DNA of 64,000 bases from Acinetobacter sichuanensis. Its GTDB lineage: Bacteria; Pseudomonadota; Gammaproteobacteria; Pseudomonadales; Moraxellaceae. The stretch lies in NCBI RefSeq assembly GCF_003024515.2, contig NZ_PYIX02000013.1, positions 27,907-91,906 on the forward strand, written 5' to 3'. Positions 9,588 to 18,785 of this stretch are shown piece after piece (the stretch's first letter is position 1; every line of letters begins with the position of its first letter). The position numbers were made by a program, and so were the translations under genes. A model generated the notes under the pieces. The model made no database searches and was not told where the DNA came from. It saw only the letters and a program-made list of their open reading frames with translations.

Positions 9588-9947
9588 AGGGTTGTACATT
9601 CCTTGAATTGTTAAACTTGAGGAGTTGGTTTTGTATAAATACAAGACGTTGCATTGTAACGCTATTTTTTACTCATTGGATAGAGTAACGCTGTAGCACA
9701 ATGGTATCTCATATTAATACAAAATAACGAACAACCTATGACATACATTTAGCGCTATTTTATTTTTTTGGACAATGATCAAAGTTACCTATTTTTTGCT
9801 TTTTTAAAATTCGTAAATAAATTGAAAAACTTAAATCAAATCATTTAAATAACATCAGAACATGAACAAAATCTAATGCATTTTAATTTTTAAGAAATTG
9901 CAAAAGCTGTTTATACTATAGAAGCTACTCTTTTTTATTTTTTGAAT
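9588..9947. other. Intergenic region between trpA and the NhaC-family gene
   Basis: About 360 AT-rich bases between divergent genes, with no supported open frame. A -10-like TATACT lies at 9912-9917 in front of the antiporter gene, but I see no good -35 at 16-18 bases. No clear attenuator or TrpR-like operator was recognised. Confidence 0.45.
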
Positions 9948-11279
9948 ATGACCACTCCCCCACACAGTAAAGTTCAAGCTCGTGGGCTTGCGCTGCTACC
10001 ACTTATTGTCTTTTTAGCCATCTTTTTAGGCAGTGGTATTTACCATTCTATTCTTGGTACTGAATTTGCGTTTTATCAAGTCAAAGCACCTGTTGCTGCC
10101 TTACCTGCAATTATTTTAGCAATTGTGTCGTATCGTGGAAAATTAAATGCAGCAATTGATGAATTTTTACAAGGTGCAAGTCATCCCAACCTCATTTTAA
10201 TGTTTATGGTGTTTATGCTCGCCGGTGCTTTTGCCAGCGTATCGAGTGCCATTGGCAGTGTGGATGCAACAGTTCAGTTTGGACTATCCATCATTCCACC
10301 TGAGTTTGTATTGCCCATGCTGTTTATCATCTCAGCATTTGTGGCTACAGCAATGGGAACTTCGATGGGTACCATTGCAGCTTGTGCGCCCATTGCTTTT
10401 GGTTTTTCTCAAGCGACGGATATTCAACCGATTTATGCCATTGGTGCGGTGGTCAGTGGTGCCATGTTTGGCGATAACCTGTCCATGATCTCAGATACCA
10501 CCATTGCAGCAACACGCAGTTTAAATGTTGAATTAAGAGATAAATTTCGGGTCAATATCTGGATTGCATTTCCTGCTGCTATTGTCACCATTGGTATTTA
10601 TATATTGACCAACCATTCACCACAATCTATTGAATATAAAGATTATAACTTATGGTTGATCTTGCCTTATGTGGCAGTATTTCTTTTGGCTTTTACACGC
10701 TTACATGTTTTAGCAGTCTTAGCACTTGGCGTTGTGTTATCAGGTTTAATGGGGCTATTTGTCACGCCATCATTTGACTTATTAAAATTAAATACATCTA
10801 TCTATTCAGGCTTCGAAGGCATGTTTGAAGTGGCATTATTGTCGATGTTCTTGGGGGGACTCTCTGCAATTATGCAAAAAGAAGGTGGCTTAGAGTGGTT
10901 GATTCAGCGGATTTATAGTATCACTCGATTATTTAAAGTTGGCACTCAACGCGCAGGTGAAATCGGCATCAGTTTTCTAGTTATTTTCTCAAATTTATTT
11001 GTAGCAAATAATACCGTTGCCATTATTTTATCAGGTGATATGGCACGAGAAGTTGCTAAAGAATATGGTGTAGACCCAAAACGCGCTGCTGCATTGATGG
11101 ATATTTTTTCTTGTGTGGTGCAAGGGATCATTCCTTATGGTGCTCAATTACTGCTTGCATGTTCTATTGCAAAACTATCACCAGTTGAATTGATTGGCTC
11201 AATTTATTATTGCTGGATTTTGGCAATTTTTGCGGTATTGGCGATTATTTTCAGATTTCCAAAACTCAAAATACGATAA
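9948..11279 (+). CDS. NhaC-family Na+/H+ antiporter
   Basis: An integral membrane protein of 443 residues with roughly a dozen hydrophobic segments. The stretch GAMFGDNLSMISDTTIAATR near residues 177-196 is the characteristic NhaC/ion-transporter signature with conserved Asp and Ser residues, and GTSMGTIAACAPIA is also typical. The family exchanges sodium for protons or, in some members, transports lactate/malate coupled to cations. I use ATG 9948; an upstream TTG two codons earlier is less likely. It stands alone, followed by a terminator at 11288. Confidence 0.87.
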   Translation: MTTPPHSKVQARGLALLPLIVFLAIFLGSGIYHSILGTEFAFYQVKAPVAALPAIILAIVSYRGKLNAAIDEFLQGASHPNLILMFMVFMLAGAFASVSSAIGSVDATVQFGLSIIPPEFVLPMLFIISAFVATAMGTSMGTIAACAPIAFGFSQATDIQPIYAIGAVVSGAMFGDNLSMISDTTIAATRSLNVELRDKFRVNIWIAFPAAIVTIGIYILTNHSPQSIEYKDYNLWLILPYVAVFLLAFTRLHVLAVLALGVVLSGLMGLFVTPSFDLLKLNTSIYSGFEGMFEVALLSMFLGGLSAIMQKEGGLEWLIQRIYSITRLFKVGTQRAGEIGISFLVIFSNLFVANNTVAIILSGDMAREVAKEYGVDPKRAAALMDIFSCVVQGIIPYGAQLLLACSIAKLSPVELIGSIYYCWILAIFAVLAIIFRFPKLKIR

Positions 11280-11287
11280 AAAGACTG

Positions 11288-11316
11288 CCTCTTTGTCTCA
11301 GACAAAGAGGTTTTTT
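11288..11316 (+). terminator. Terminator after the NhaC-family gene
   Basis: Stem CCTCTTTGT (11288-11296) with ACAAAGAGG (11302-11310), short loop, then a T-rich tail TTTTTTCTT. Confidence 0.88.
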
Positions 11317-11359
11317 CTTACTGTTTAATGATTAAATCTGTGGTATTGACCATAAAATA

Positions 11360-11869
11360 TTATTCAAAACTATCACTATATCGACTAAATACCCATACCA
11401 CTGCACCAAGTGAACCACGCCCTACACCATGATCTTGTCGTATAAATACTTGATAATCATTACAACGATATTGATATGCTTCTTTGTCCTGACTTAATAC
11501 CCAACCCTTTTATGGAAGTTTCGAGTTTTTTAAAATACTATTTTTGAACTGATTTAAAGGTGTTTCAAGTTGTGCATATTTTCCTTCATTGTAAGAGAGC
11601 GTAAAACCAATAATACGGTTTTTTACTGGATCAAAATCTATACTTCCGACTGAAGTGACTCCTGCATTTTCAAAAGCTTGATCAACATCTAAGATCTGAA
11701 TTCGATCTTTATCAGGCTTAGCATTGCTATGTATTTTTTTAAATTGATCAAGACTTTGCATCAAAGTCATACTACCTACCGCCACTTGATTGAGTGGAAT
11801 TTCACATACATTGGCTTGCACATTTGTATAAGTCATACATATAACAGCCGCTAAAATTAATTTTTTCAT
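11360..11869 (-). pseudogene. Secreted protein gene interrupted by one in-frame TAA
   Basis: ATG 11869 follows a good GAGGA site and opens a signal peptide (MKKLILAAVICMTYTNVQA) and a mature part beginning NVCEIPLNQVAVG. The frame meets TAA at 11512-11510 after 119 codons (…NSKLP stop), yet the same frame continues with protein-like text for 49 more codons (KGWVLSQDKEAYQYRCNDYQ … VVWVFSRYSDSFE) to a second TAA at 11362-11360. A cysteine on each side of the stop could be a disulfide pair in the intact protein. No frameshift is needed. Either the gene is a recent nonsense pseudogene, the truncated 119-residue form is made, or the stop is read through. The family is unknown to me. Confidence 0.75.
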
Positions 11870-11975
11870 TTTAAATCCTCGTTATCCTTTTCTTTTAAAA
11901 ATTATTTCATCTACAAACTTTCATATTTTGATGGATTGAGAATATTTTGAATAGAAAAGATACAATTTAAAACTT

Positions 11976-13001
11976 TTATTTTAATTGCTGTTTTTTCTGC
12001 AATAAAGTCTGCCCACTATATGCCTTATAGGCTCTTGCCAATGCCGATTGGTCAGAATAACCCAAACGCATCGCGATCTCAGTCAGTTGCAGGTCACTTT
12101 CGAGTAATAACTCACAACGCTGCATGCGTTCGATTTCCACGATTTTTTTAAATGATTGACCAAATTCATTCAACTGACGTTGCAAAGTTCTCGCAGAAAT
12201 ATTTAATTCTTGTGCAATATCTTCAATTTTAGGAGCTTGTTCTTGCAGCCGTAGATATTCTGCAACAATAAAATGTAGTTTTTGAGGCAAAGTTTCATAG
12301 CGCGTTTTTGAGGCAATGGCTTCCTCAGCTTGTTTAACCAAAAGTTGCATCAATGAAGGATCTGCTTGTTGAATTTTTGCATTTAATCCTTCTAAACCCA
12401 AAACAAAGCTATATTCAGATTGATTAAAATGAACATCACACGCATAAAATTTTTGATAATGATAAATCGCCATTTGTGGTGGATGAGCAAAATTTACCTC
12501 TAATAATGGAAACTGATGAAGCACAACAATTTTTCGTGCTAAATGCATCATTAAAGCATTGGTCAATTCATTAATGACAATATATTTTTCATGATGAAAA
12601 GGCCAAATAAGATGAATATGTTGCCCCACCTGCTTCATTTTCATCGGAATAATATGATCACCATCAATCACTAAACGACTAAAACGTAGAATATTATGTA
12701 AGGCTTCAGCAACTGTGGTACTTCGTGTTGCCATATAGCCTAAAACCCCAAAGTGTTCAGGGCGAACATACTGCGCCATTTCAAAAATAATCTGTGGGCA
12801 ATCTAAAGCAAGTTCAGTTTTTTTAAGAATTTGCTGAAAAAAAAGATAAGAAGACTGAGTATCAATTGGCTGAAGTAAAATTTTTTTTAAATGTGAATAG
12901 TCATCTTTTAAAAAATCAGCAGTAAAAATGTCGATTCCCTGTTCAAACAAATAAGTCTGCCAAAGATGAAAATATCCATTCGGTATATGTAATTCCTGCA
13001 T
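11976..13001 (-). CDS. AraC-family transcriptional regulator (arabinose-binding-like N-domain)
   Basis: A 341-residue regulator. The N-terminal two thirds look like the ligand-binding domain of the OruR/ArgR/VirS type (HFGVLGYMATRSTTVAEAL near residue 95 is typical), and the C-terminal 100 residues form two helix-turn-helix motifs (PKIEDIAQELNISARTLQRQ and LQLTEIAMRLGYSDQSALAR). ATG 13001 is preferred over a GTG three codons upstream. It is divergent from the tandem hydrolase genes at 13146 and 14074, so it probably controls them; this is inference from position. Its ligand is unknown. Confidence 0.9.
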   Translation of the reverse strand: MQELHIPNGYFHLWQTYLFEQGIDIFTADFLKDDYSHLKKILLQPIDTQSSYLFFQQILKKTELALDCPQIIFEMAQYVRPEHFGVLGYMATRSTTVAEALHNILRFSRLVIDGDHIIPMKMKQVGQHIHLIWPFHHEKYIVINELTNALMMHLARKIVVLHQFPLLEVNFAHPPQMAIYHYQKFYACDVHFNQSEYSFVLGLEGLNAKIQQADPSLMQLLVKQAEEAIASKTRYETLPQKLHFIVAEYLRLQEQAPKIEDIAQELNISARTLQRQLNEFGQSFKKIVEIERMQRCELLLESDLQLTEIAMRLGYSDQSALARAYKAYSGQTLLQKKQQLK

Positions 13002-13145
13002 GATTGTCACTTAATCCCAAATCCATATTTGACATACTAAATTTTCATTCTGTCGTAAAATGTATAAAAATTGGCAAGATCTGTCAAAACAAAGTTGTAA
13101 AACACCGACATACTGAAAGCATCGAAGTAATGCAAGTAAAACAAC

Positions 13146-14021
13146 ATGAATGCATTGGTGAAATATCAAGCCGAACCTGTCGTTCGCACTCAACTCAATT
13201 TTAAGCTAGATGAGATCCCACGTTTTTGGTTTGGTGGAGATCCATTTAAAACCCGTATGTTCGATGCTTTGAGTCTGACTTTTCCAGATGGTGAACGTTA
13301 CTTTATTGAATGTGTACGTCTATTTCGCAATCAAATCAGTGATCCTGAATTACAACAACGTGTTGCTGACTTTATTCGTCAAGAAGCCCAACACGGCATT
13401 GCACATGACAAAATGAATGAGGAGATGAAAAAGCAAGGCATGCCAGTTGACCAATTTATCCAATTTCTAAATCGTTTATTTAAATCTGAACTGAAAAATC
13501 GCTCTCCCCAGTACAATATTGCCATGACGGCTGCGGCTGAGCATTTGACCGCACTGATGGCAGAAACATTTTACAGTCGCAAAGAAACACTGGCAGACGC
13601 GCATCCCTATGTACGTGCTTTATTTGCATGGCATTCCATTGAAGAAATGGAACATCGCGATGTCGCTTTTGATGTCATGCAACAAGTGGGTGAAGTGCCT
13701 GAATCTTTAAGAAAATTTACCTTAGCTTTGACCACAGTTGCTATGTTTGGTTTCACCTTTTATCGTGCCAATGTCATGCTTAGTTATGATGGCTTTAGTC
13801 GTCTTGATCGTATCAAACTTGCTGCTCAAGGCTTGCCTTGGTTCTTTGGCAAACACGGCGTAATGACTCGCATGAAGAAGCAATATTTTGACTGGTATAA
13901 ACAAGGCTTTCATCCAAGCCAACATCCGATCATTGCACAATATCAGGTCTGGATAGACACCTTAGAACAAACTAATGATCCTATTTTGGCAGGTGAGGCA
14001 TTTTGGCAAGCAGGTCAATAA
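13146..14021 (+). CDS. Metal-dependent hydrolase family protein, copy 1 (predicted diiron helical protein)
   Basis: A 291-residue helical protein of the PF10118 'predicted metal-dependent hydrolase' family. Conserved metal-ligand-like residues occur in order: GERYFIE (about residue 55), RQEAQHGIAHDKMNEEM (about 80-96), TAAAEHLTALMAE (about 125-138) and AWHSIEEMEHRDVAFDVM (about 160-178). This ExxH spacing resembles ferritin-like diiron proteins. The true reaction is not known to me. It is followed after 52 bases by a close paralogue and preceded by a divergent AraC gene. Confidence 0.87.
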   Translation: MNALVKYQAEPVVRTQLNFKLDEIPRFWFGGDPFKTRMFDALSLTFPDGERYFIECVRLFRNQISDPELQQRVADFIRQEAQHGIAHDKMNEEMKKQGMPVDQFIQFLNRLFKSELKNRSPQYNIAMTAAAEHLTALMAETFYSRKETLADAHPYVRALFAWHSIEEMEHRDVAFDVMQQVGEVPESLRKFTLALTTVAMFGFTFYRANVMLSYDGFSRLDRIKLAAQGLPWFFGKHGVMTRMKKQYFDWYKQGFHPSQHPIIAQYQVWIDTLEQTNDPILAGEAFWQAGQ

Positions 14022-14073
14022 CCATTTGATCTACCTAATCATTCTATAAATTTAATTTGCGAGAAATAAAACA

Positions 14074-14949
14074 ATGAATGCATATGTAAAACATCAGGTT
14101 GACCCTGTCGTCCGAAGCAATCTAGATTTTAAACTCAATGAAGTACCACGCTTCTGGTTTGATCAAGATCCTTTTCGTACTCGTATGTTTGATGCGCTAA
14201 GTCTAACTTTTCCAGTCGGTGAACGTTATTTTATTCAAAGTGTACGTGCCTTACGTGACAAAATCAGTGATCCCGATTTACAGCAACGGGTCAGTGATTT
14301 TATCAAACAGGAAGCACAGCACGGACTGGCGCATGACAAAATGAATGAAGAAATGAAGCGTCAAGGCATGCCTGTTGATCAGTTTATTAAATTCCTTGGC
14401 GGGCATTTTGAGTACATTCTAAAAAACCGCTCTAAACAATATAACATTGCGATGACTGCTGCTGCCGAACACTTAACGGCACTGATGGCTGAAACCTTTT
14501 ATAGTGAAAAAGCAACTCTGGAAAATGTCCACCCTTATGTCAGAGCATTATTTGCATGGCATGCCATTGAAGAAATGGAACACCGTGATGTTGCCTTTGA
14601 TGTGATGAAAGAGGTTGGAGAAGTACCTGAGTATCTTCGGAACTTTGCCCTCGCCTTCGTTACCTTACAAATTTTCGGCTTTACGTTTTATCGTACCAAT
14701 GTCATGTTGAAATATGACGGCTTTGGCTTAAAACAACGCGCCCAAATGGCAGTTAAAGGTTTACCATGGTTTTTTGGTCGTCAAGGTAAACTCTCTGCGA
14801 TGCGCCATCAATATTTAGACTGGTTTAAAAAAGATTTTCACCCAAGCCAACACCCTGTCATTCGTCAATACCAAACTTGGGTAGATACACTGGCTGCAAC
14901 GAATGACCCAATTCAAGCTGGTGAGGCATTTTGGCAAGCAGCGCTTTGA
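14074..14949 (+). CDS. Metal-dependent hydrolase family protein, copy 2
   Basis: Same length (291 residues) and same motif set as the preceding gene, including KQEAQHGLAHDKMNEEM, TAAAEHLTALMAE and AWHAIEEMEHRDVAFDVM. By eye roughly three quarters of residues are identical, with differences clustered around residues 100-115 (GGHFEYILKNRSKQ versus NRLFKSELKNRSPQ) and in the C-terminal third. A clear tandem duplication that has been kept with both active-site sets intact, suggesting both are functional. The ATG has GAG at moderate spacing. A long inverted repeat follows at 14955. Confidence 0.87.
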   Translation: MNAYVKHQVDPVVRSNLDFKLNEVPRFWFDQDPFRTRMFDALSLTFPVGERYFIQSVRALRDKISDPDLQQRVSDFIKQEAQHGLAHDKMNEEMKRQGMPVDQFIKFLGGHFEYILKNRSKQYNIAMTAAAEHLTALMAETFYSEKATLENVHPYVRALFAWHAIEEMEHRDVAFDVMKEVGEVPEYLRNFALAFVTLQIFGFTFYRTNVMLKYDGFGLKQRAQMAVKGLPWFFGRQGKLSAMRHQYLDWFKKDFHPSQHPVIRQYQTWVDTLAATNDPIQAGEAFWQAAL

Positions 14950-14954
14950 GTTTA

Positions 14955-15039
14955 TTTTAGAACAGCATTATTGAGTAAAATTATTGAGCAGAACTATTAA
15001 GCAAAATATTTTACCATTTCGCATAATGCTGTTCTAAAA
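14955..15039. repeat. 17-bp perfect inverted repeat with 13-bp tandem units in the loop
   Basis: TTTTAGAACAGCATTAT (14955-14971) is the exact reverse complement of 15023-15039. The right arm lies inside the last codons of the convergent DUF2804 gene. Inner bases pair further (GTAAAAT 14975-14981 with ATTTTAC 15008-15014). The loop holds three 13-base units: ATTGAGTAAAATT (14970), ATTGAGCAGAACT (14983), ATTAAGCAAAATA (14996). It may act as a shared terminator for the two convergent genes. Confidence 0.7.
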
Positions 15040-16024
15040 GAGCGTATTCATTTTTTAAAACAATAGTTTCACCTGTTTCAGTTTCGATCGTACCACTCAC
15101 TTTTGACTGCCACTGACTAAATTGACTACCCACTAAACGTAAATTTAAATTTTCAAAGCGACGCCAACCTGTTTCAACTTGAAGTTTTAATTTGTCATCT
15201 AAAGAACGAATCGTCCAGTGTTGTTCTGATTGTTTTTCAAATAATACATCTGCTAATGGAAATAAAATGCCATTTATCCATAAGCAATTTTCATTACCAA
15301 AACTCTCATTCACACCTGATGCTAAATTTAACCCAATTCGCTGTCCTTGACTGTCCCAGAAATTACTGGATAACCAAAACCAAGCTGTTTCTGGTCTTAA
15401 AAAGCCACATGTATCATCTAAAGAAGCAAAGGTCTTGTCATTAAAATGTATAGTTTCTTGCTTTTTATTAATGAAAAAACCTTCTACACCAAGTGTGGTG
15501 AGCTTCTGTGTATATGACCAACCATTAATTCCAGTCGGACTACACATACTTAAAGCATCTGTTGCAGCACAAAAAATGCGAGCTTTTAATTTTACATCAC
15601 CATGCTTACTGATATTGATATAGCGCACACCATTGGCGTGTTGTATTTCAATATGAAAAGGTGATTTTTTAAAAGAACTCTGATTATATAAAGGTTGTTC
15701 ATCGACAATGGTGTGATGCCCTAAAACATTATTTGAATTCCACTCCAATACCTCATGAGTGTGATGGTTATAAATATAGATAAAACCATGCCCAGCCCAA
15801 CCAATATCAACCACAGCAAAACCAATACTATAATGCTCATGTTGAATGCTGCAAAATTTAAATTTCTTATATTTTAGACTCTTACGCCAACCTTTTAAGG
15901 TTTTACCATAAGGTGTTTTATAAATATAACGCTCTACCGAAATCGAGGTAGGTAATTGACTAAAGCGACCATAACGAGGTAATCCATTCGTTTGTATTAA
16001 ATCCATTTCACCCCAATCCTTCAT
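15011..16024 (-). CDS. DUF2804 domain-containing protein
   Basis: A 337-residue protein that I recognise as DUF2804. Typical features are the N-terminal GLPRYGRFSQLP, the central AFCAATDAL-like AATDALSMCSPTGINGWSYTQK segment, and the FWLSSNFWDSQGQRIGLNL and VETGWRRFENLNL stretches with many aromatic residues, consistent with a beta-rich lipocalin-like or AttH-like fold. No signal peptide or membrane segment. The biochemical role is unknown. It stands alone between a terminator at 16174 and the inverted repeat at its 3' end. Confidence 0.85.
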   Translation of the reverse strand: MKDWGEMDLIQTNGLPRYGRFSQLPTSISVERYIYKTPYGKTLKGWRKSLKYKKFKFCSIQHEHYSIGFAVVDIGWAGHGFIYIYNHHTHEVLEWNSNNVLGHHTIVDEQPLYNQSSFKKSPFHIEIQHANGVRYINISKHGDVKLKARIFCAATDALSMCSPTGINGWSYTQKLTTLGVEGFFINKKQETIHFNDKTFASLDDTCGFLRPETAWFWLSSNFWDSQGQRIGLNLASGVNESFGNENCLWINGILFPLADVLFEKQSEQHWTIRSLDDKLKLQVETGWRRFENLNLRLVGSQFSQWQSKVSGTIETETGETIVLKNEYALLEQHYAKW

Positions 16025-16173
16025 TTTTAAAATTCTTAGACTTTAGTCTACATTTGGATTATTACCCATTTTAAAGGACATACACAATCATTCTCAGAAC
16101 TTTCTCTTTTTATTTCTCAACAGCTTCAAAATCATTTTATTTTTTGTGAAAATTACTCAAATTTAATCCATTA

Positions 16174-16199
16174 AAAAAGCCCAAATCATCAGGCTTTTT
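16174..16199 (-). terminator. Terminator after the CaiB-type gene
   Basis: Stem AAAAAGCC (16174-16181) and GGCTTTTT (16192-16199) with a 10-base loop; read on the minus strand it ends in a T run after the gene ending at 16241. Confidence 0.75.
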
Positions 16200-16240
16200 A
16201 TAAATAGATTATGAATAGACAATGTCAGTTGTGACTTAAA

Positions 16241-17359
16241 TCACCATGTTCCTTCACCTAATTCTTGACCAATATAATCATATCTCATCTGTGAACGAGA
16301 AAACTTAATTGGACAAGCAAGTTGAGGTTCTGCTTGTTCTGCATTGGCTTTTAGAGGAACATTGACCACCCAGTTTCGTTCCTGAGCCAATGGCGAACTG
16401 AGTGCTTCATCAAGGCTTAGTACAGGTTCAACACAGAAATCAAGTTGAGCAAAAATCTCACTCCATTCTTCCCATGTTTTTGTCAGAATTTTTTCCTGAA
16501 TAGCCTCTTTCACCGTTTTACGATCTTCCGCATCAAACGATGCACCTTTTTGTAAAATAATCGGTAATTCTAAAGTAGCCGCTAAACCACTCATAAACTG
16601 CGGTTCTAAGCTACCAATCGACAGATAACGACCATCCTGAGTACGATAATAATCGTAGAATGTTCCACCATTTAATTGTTCATTTTCAGCATATTGTTTT
16701 TGTCCACCCGCAATACTTGCAGCCGCAGCCATATTGTTCATACTGACCACACAATCGGTCATGGAAATATCAATATATTGTCCTAAACCGCTGCTGTATC
16801 GCTCTGTCACGGCTGCCAAGATGCCAATCACTGCATGTAAGGAACCGCCTGCAACATCCGCGATTTGGATTCCCATGGGTGGTGGACCACTGTCTTGACG
16901 CCCACTATGCCCCGCGATTCCTGACAAAGAAACATAGTTAATGTCATGCCCTGCTTTATCTTTATAACGACCTGTTTGACCATAACCAGTGATTGAGCAA
17001 TAAATCAATTTAGGATTAATTTCTGCCAAAGTTTGATAATCTAAGCCAAGACGTTGCATAACGCCTGGTCTAAACTGCTCAATCACAATATCAAAGTCTG
17101 AAATTTTTTGTTTGATCAGTTCTATGTTTTTAGGGTCTTTTAAATCCAAAGCAACAGACTGTTTATTTCGGTTTAAATAACTATGTGAAGTTGCTTGTCC
17201 ATTGGCATATGGAGGGAACAAGCGTACCAGATCTGGACGGGTTGGAGATTCAATATGGATCACTTCTGCACCCATATCAGCAAGGTACATTGTTGCAAAA
17301 GGTCCAGGTAACAAAGTTGAAAAATCGAGTACTTTCAATCCTTTTAAAGCAGTTGTCAT
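16241..17359 (-). CDS. CaiB/BaiF-type (class III) CoA transferase
   Basis: A 372-residue family III CoA-transferase, which moves CoA between carboxylic acids through an aspartyl-CoA intermediate. The N-terminus LKGLKVLDFSTLLPGPFATM and ADMGAEVIHIE are diagnostic, as are YLNRNKQSVALDLKDP and GYGQTGRYKDKAGHDINYVS; the last includes the expected catalytic Asp in GHDINY. The start is ATG 17359 (MTTALKGLK); an upstream TTG is unlikely. Homologues include alpha-methylacyl-CoA racemases, so racemase activity on branched acyl-CoA is a possible alternative. It diverges from an AraC regulator at 17571. Confidence 0.9.
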   Translation of the reverse strand: MTTALKGLKVLDFSTLLPGPFATMYLADMGAEVIHIESPTRPDLVRLFPPYANGQATSHSYLNRNKQSVALDLKDPKNIELIKQKISDFDIVIEQFRPGVMQRLGLDYQTLAEINPKLIYCSITGYGQTGRYKDKAGHDINYVSLSGIAGHSGRQDSGPPPMGIQIADVAGGSLHAVIGILAAVTERYSSGLGQYIDISMTDCVVSMNNMAAAASIAGGQKQYAENEQLNGGTFYDYYRTQDGRYLSIGSLEPQFMSGLAATLELPIILQKGASFDAEDRKTVKEAIQEKILTKTWEEWSEIFAQLDFCVEPVLSLDEALSSPLAQERNWVVNVPLKANAEQAEPQLACPIKFSRSQMRYDYIGQELGEGTW

Positions 17360-17570
17360 AATCGTTTTTACCAAATTTAGGTTGATTTTTATCTCATATT
17401 AGAAATATAAAACTAACATAACAATGTCATGTTCAGCCATTTACCTTGATCATTTCGGCAATTTAAGATGTAAAAAGGTGATATACAGTGTTGTAAATCG
17501 CCAATTAAATATTTTTTAGCGTCATTTAGGTCAATTTTTAGTGAACATCAAAGAGACTGAAGGATTTAAC

Positions 17571-18581
17571 ATGAGTCGTGATACGATTAGTATCCATTTC
17601 GTGAATGCAGCCCTAACAGGCGTAAAACGCCTAGGAATGGATGTTGACACCCTACTTTCACACGTGGGCATAGAAGCAGAATTACTCCGTCAACCTAAAG
17701 CACGTATTTCACCAGAGCAATATACACGCTTTGTCAAAATGTTATGGATGGTGACACAAGACGAGCATGTTGGCTTTGATATTCAGCCACGACGCTTGGG
17801 TTCTTTTGCCATCATGTGTCAATTGATCATTCATGCCAAGACCTTAGGTGATGCTTTAGAACTTTCTTCACAGTTTTATAAGCTATTTGGCGATGAGTGG
17901 TCTGTTGCGGTTGAACGCGATAAACATGAAGCGCGTTTAGTTCCATTGATACCAAAAACGATGGATCCTGATCATTTTATTACCGAAAGTATGCTCATGA
18001 TTTGGCATGGTTTAGCATCATGGCTCATTGAACGTCGTATTCCGTTAGAACGTGTGCATTTTGGTTATCCGCGTCCAAATCATGCAGATGAATACGATGC
18101 GTTATTCTTTGCGCCAGTAATGCAATTTGACATGCCGCGCACTGAAATTACTTTTGCTGCGGATTATTTAGACTTGCCAATTCGTCAAGATGAAGCATCA
18201 TTAGAAGAATTTTTAAAAGCTGCACCTGCACAACTTTTGGTCAAATTCAAAAACACCAACTCGCTCACTTCACGTATTCGTGAAGTGTTAAAGAGCCAAA
18301 TTGGTGAAGAAATGCCAACTTTAAATGATGTAGCATCGATGTTGTATTTATCACCACAAACGCTACGTCGTCGTTTAGCGGCTGAAGGTAAAAGTTATCA
18401 GGGCGTGAAGGATGCTTTACGCCGTGATGCTGCCATTCATTTACTGTTAAATCCTGATTTAACTTTGGAAGACGTTGCGCAACAAGTTGGCTTTAGTGAA
18501 ACCTCAACATTCCACCGTGCATTTAAGAAATGGACAGGTGTCACTCCTGGTTTATACCGTCAGTTGCATGGGTATCATTGA
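17571..18581 (+). CDS. AraC-family transcriptional regulator
   Basis: A 336-residue regulator with an arabinose-binding-like N-terminal domain (RISPEQYTRFVKMLW, GSFAIMCQLIIHAKTLGDAL) and a C-terminal double helix-turn-helix (PTLNDVASMLYLSPQTLRRR and LTLEDVAQQVGFSETSTFHR, followed by FKKWTGVTPGLYRQ). ATG 17571 is chosen because AAGGA lies 5 bases upstream; the open frame extends to a GTG at 17541. It diverges from the CoA-transferase gene and likely regulates that gene or a lipid-catabolic unit. A terminator follows at 18604. Confidence 0.92.
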   Translation: MSRDTISIHFVNAALTGVKRLGMDVDTLLSHVGIEAELLRQPKARISPEQYTRFVKMLWMVTQDEHVGFDIQPRRLGSFAIMCQLIIHAKTLGDALELSSQFYKLFGDEWSVAVERDKHEARLVPLIPKTMDPDHFITESMLMIWHGLASWLIERRIPLERVHFGYPRPNHADEYDALFFAPVMQFDMPRTEITFAADYLDLPIRQDEASLEEFLKAAPAQLLVKFKNTNSLTSRIREVLKSQIGEEMPTLNDVASMLYLSPQTLRRRLAAEGKSYQGVKDALRRDAAIHLLLNPDLTLEDVAQQVGFSETSTFHRAFKKWTGVTPGLYRQLHGYH

Positions 18582-18603
18582 TTGATTTAGATTTTTTACT
18601 CGC

Positions 18604-18627
18604 AAAGCCTAATCTGATTTAGGCTTT
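18604..18627 (+). terminator. Hairpin after the AraC regulator
   Basis: Stem AAAGCCTAA (18604-18612) and TTAGGCTTT (18619-18627), 6-base loop, tail only weakly T-rich. Confidence 0.7.
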
Positions 18628-18785
18628 GTTGCTATGATGTATTTTCATTTGAAATGACCAAATATTCAAAATATAATCAGCACCATAAAGAAAATAAGTT
18701 TTTAAAATCATCATTATTTCATTCAACTTAGATTCTAAAGAAGAACGTTATATAAAAAGTTCACAACAAACAAAAAAGGAAAACT

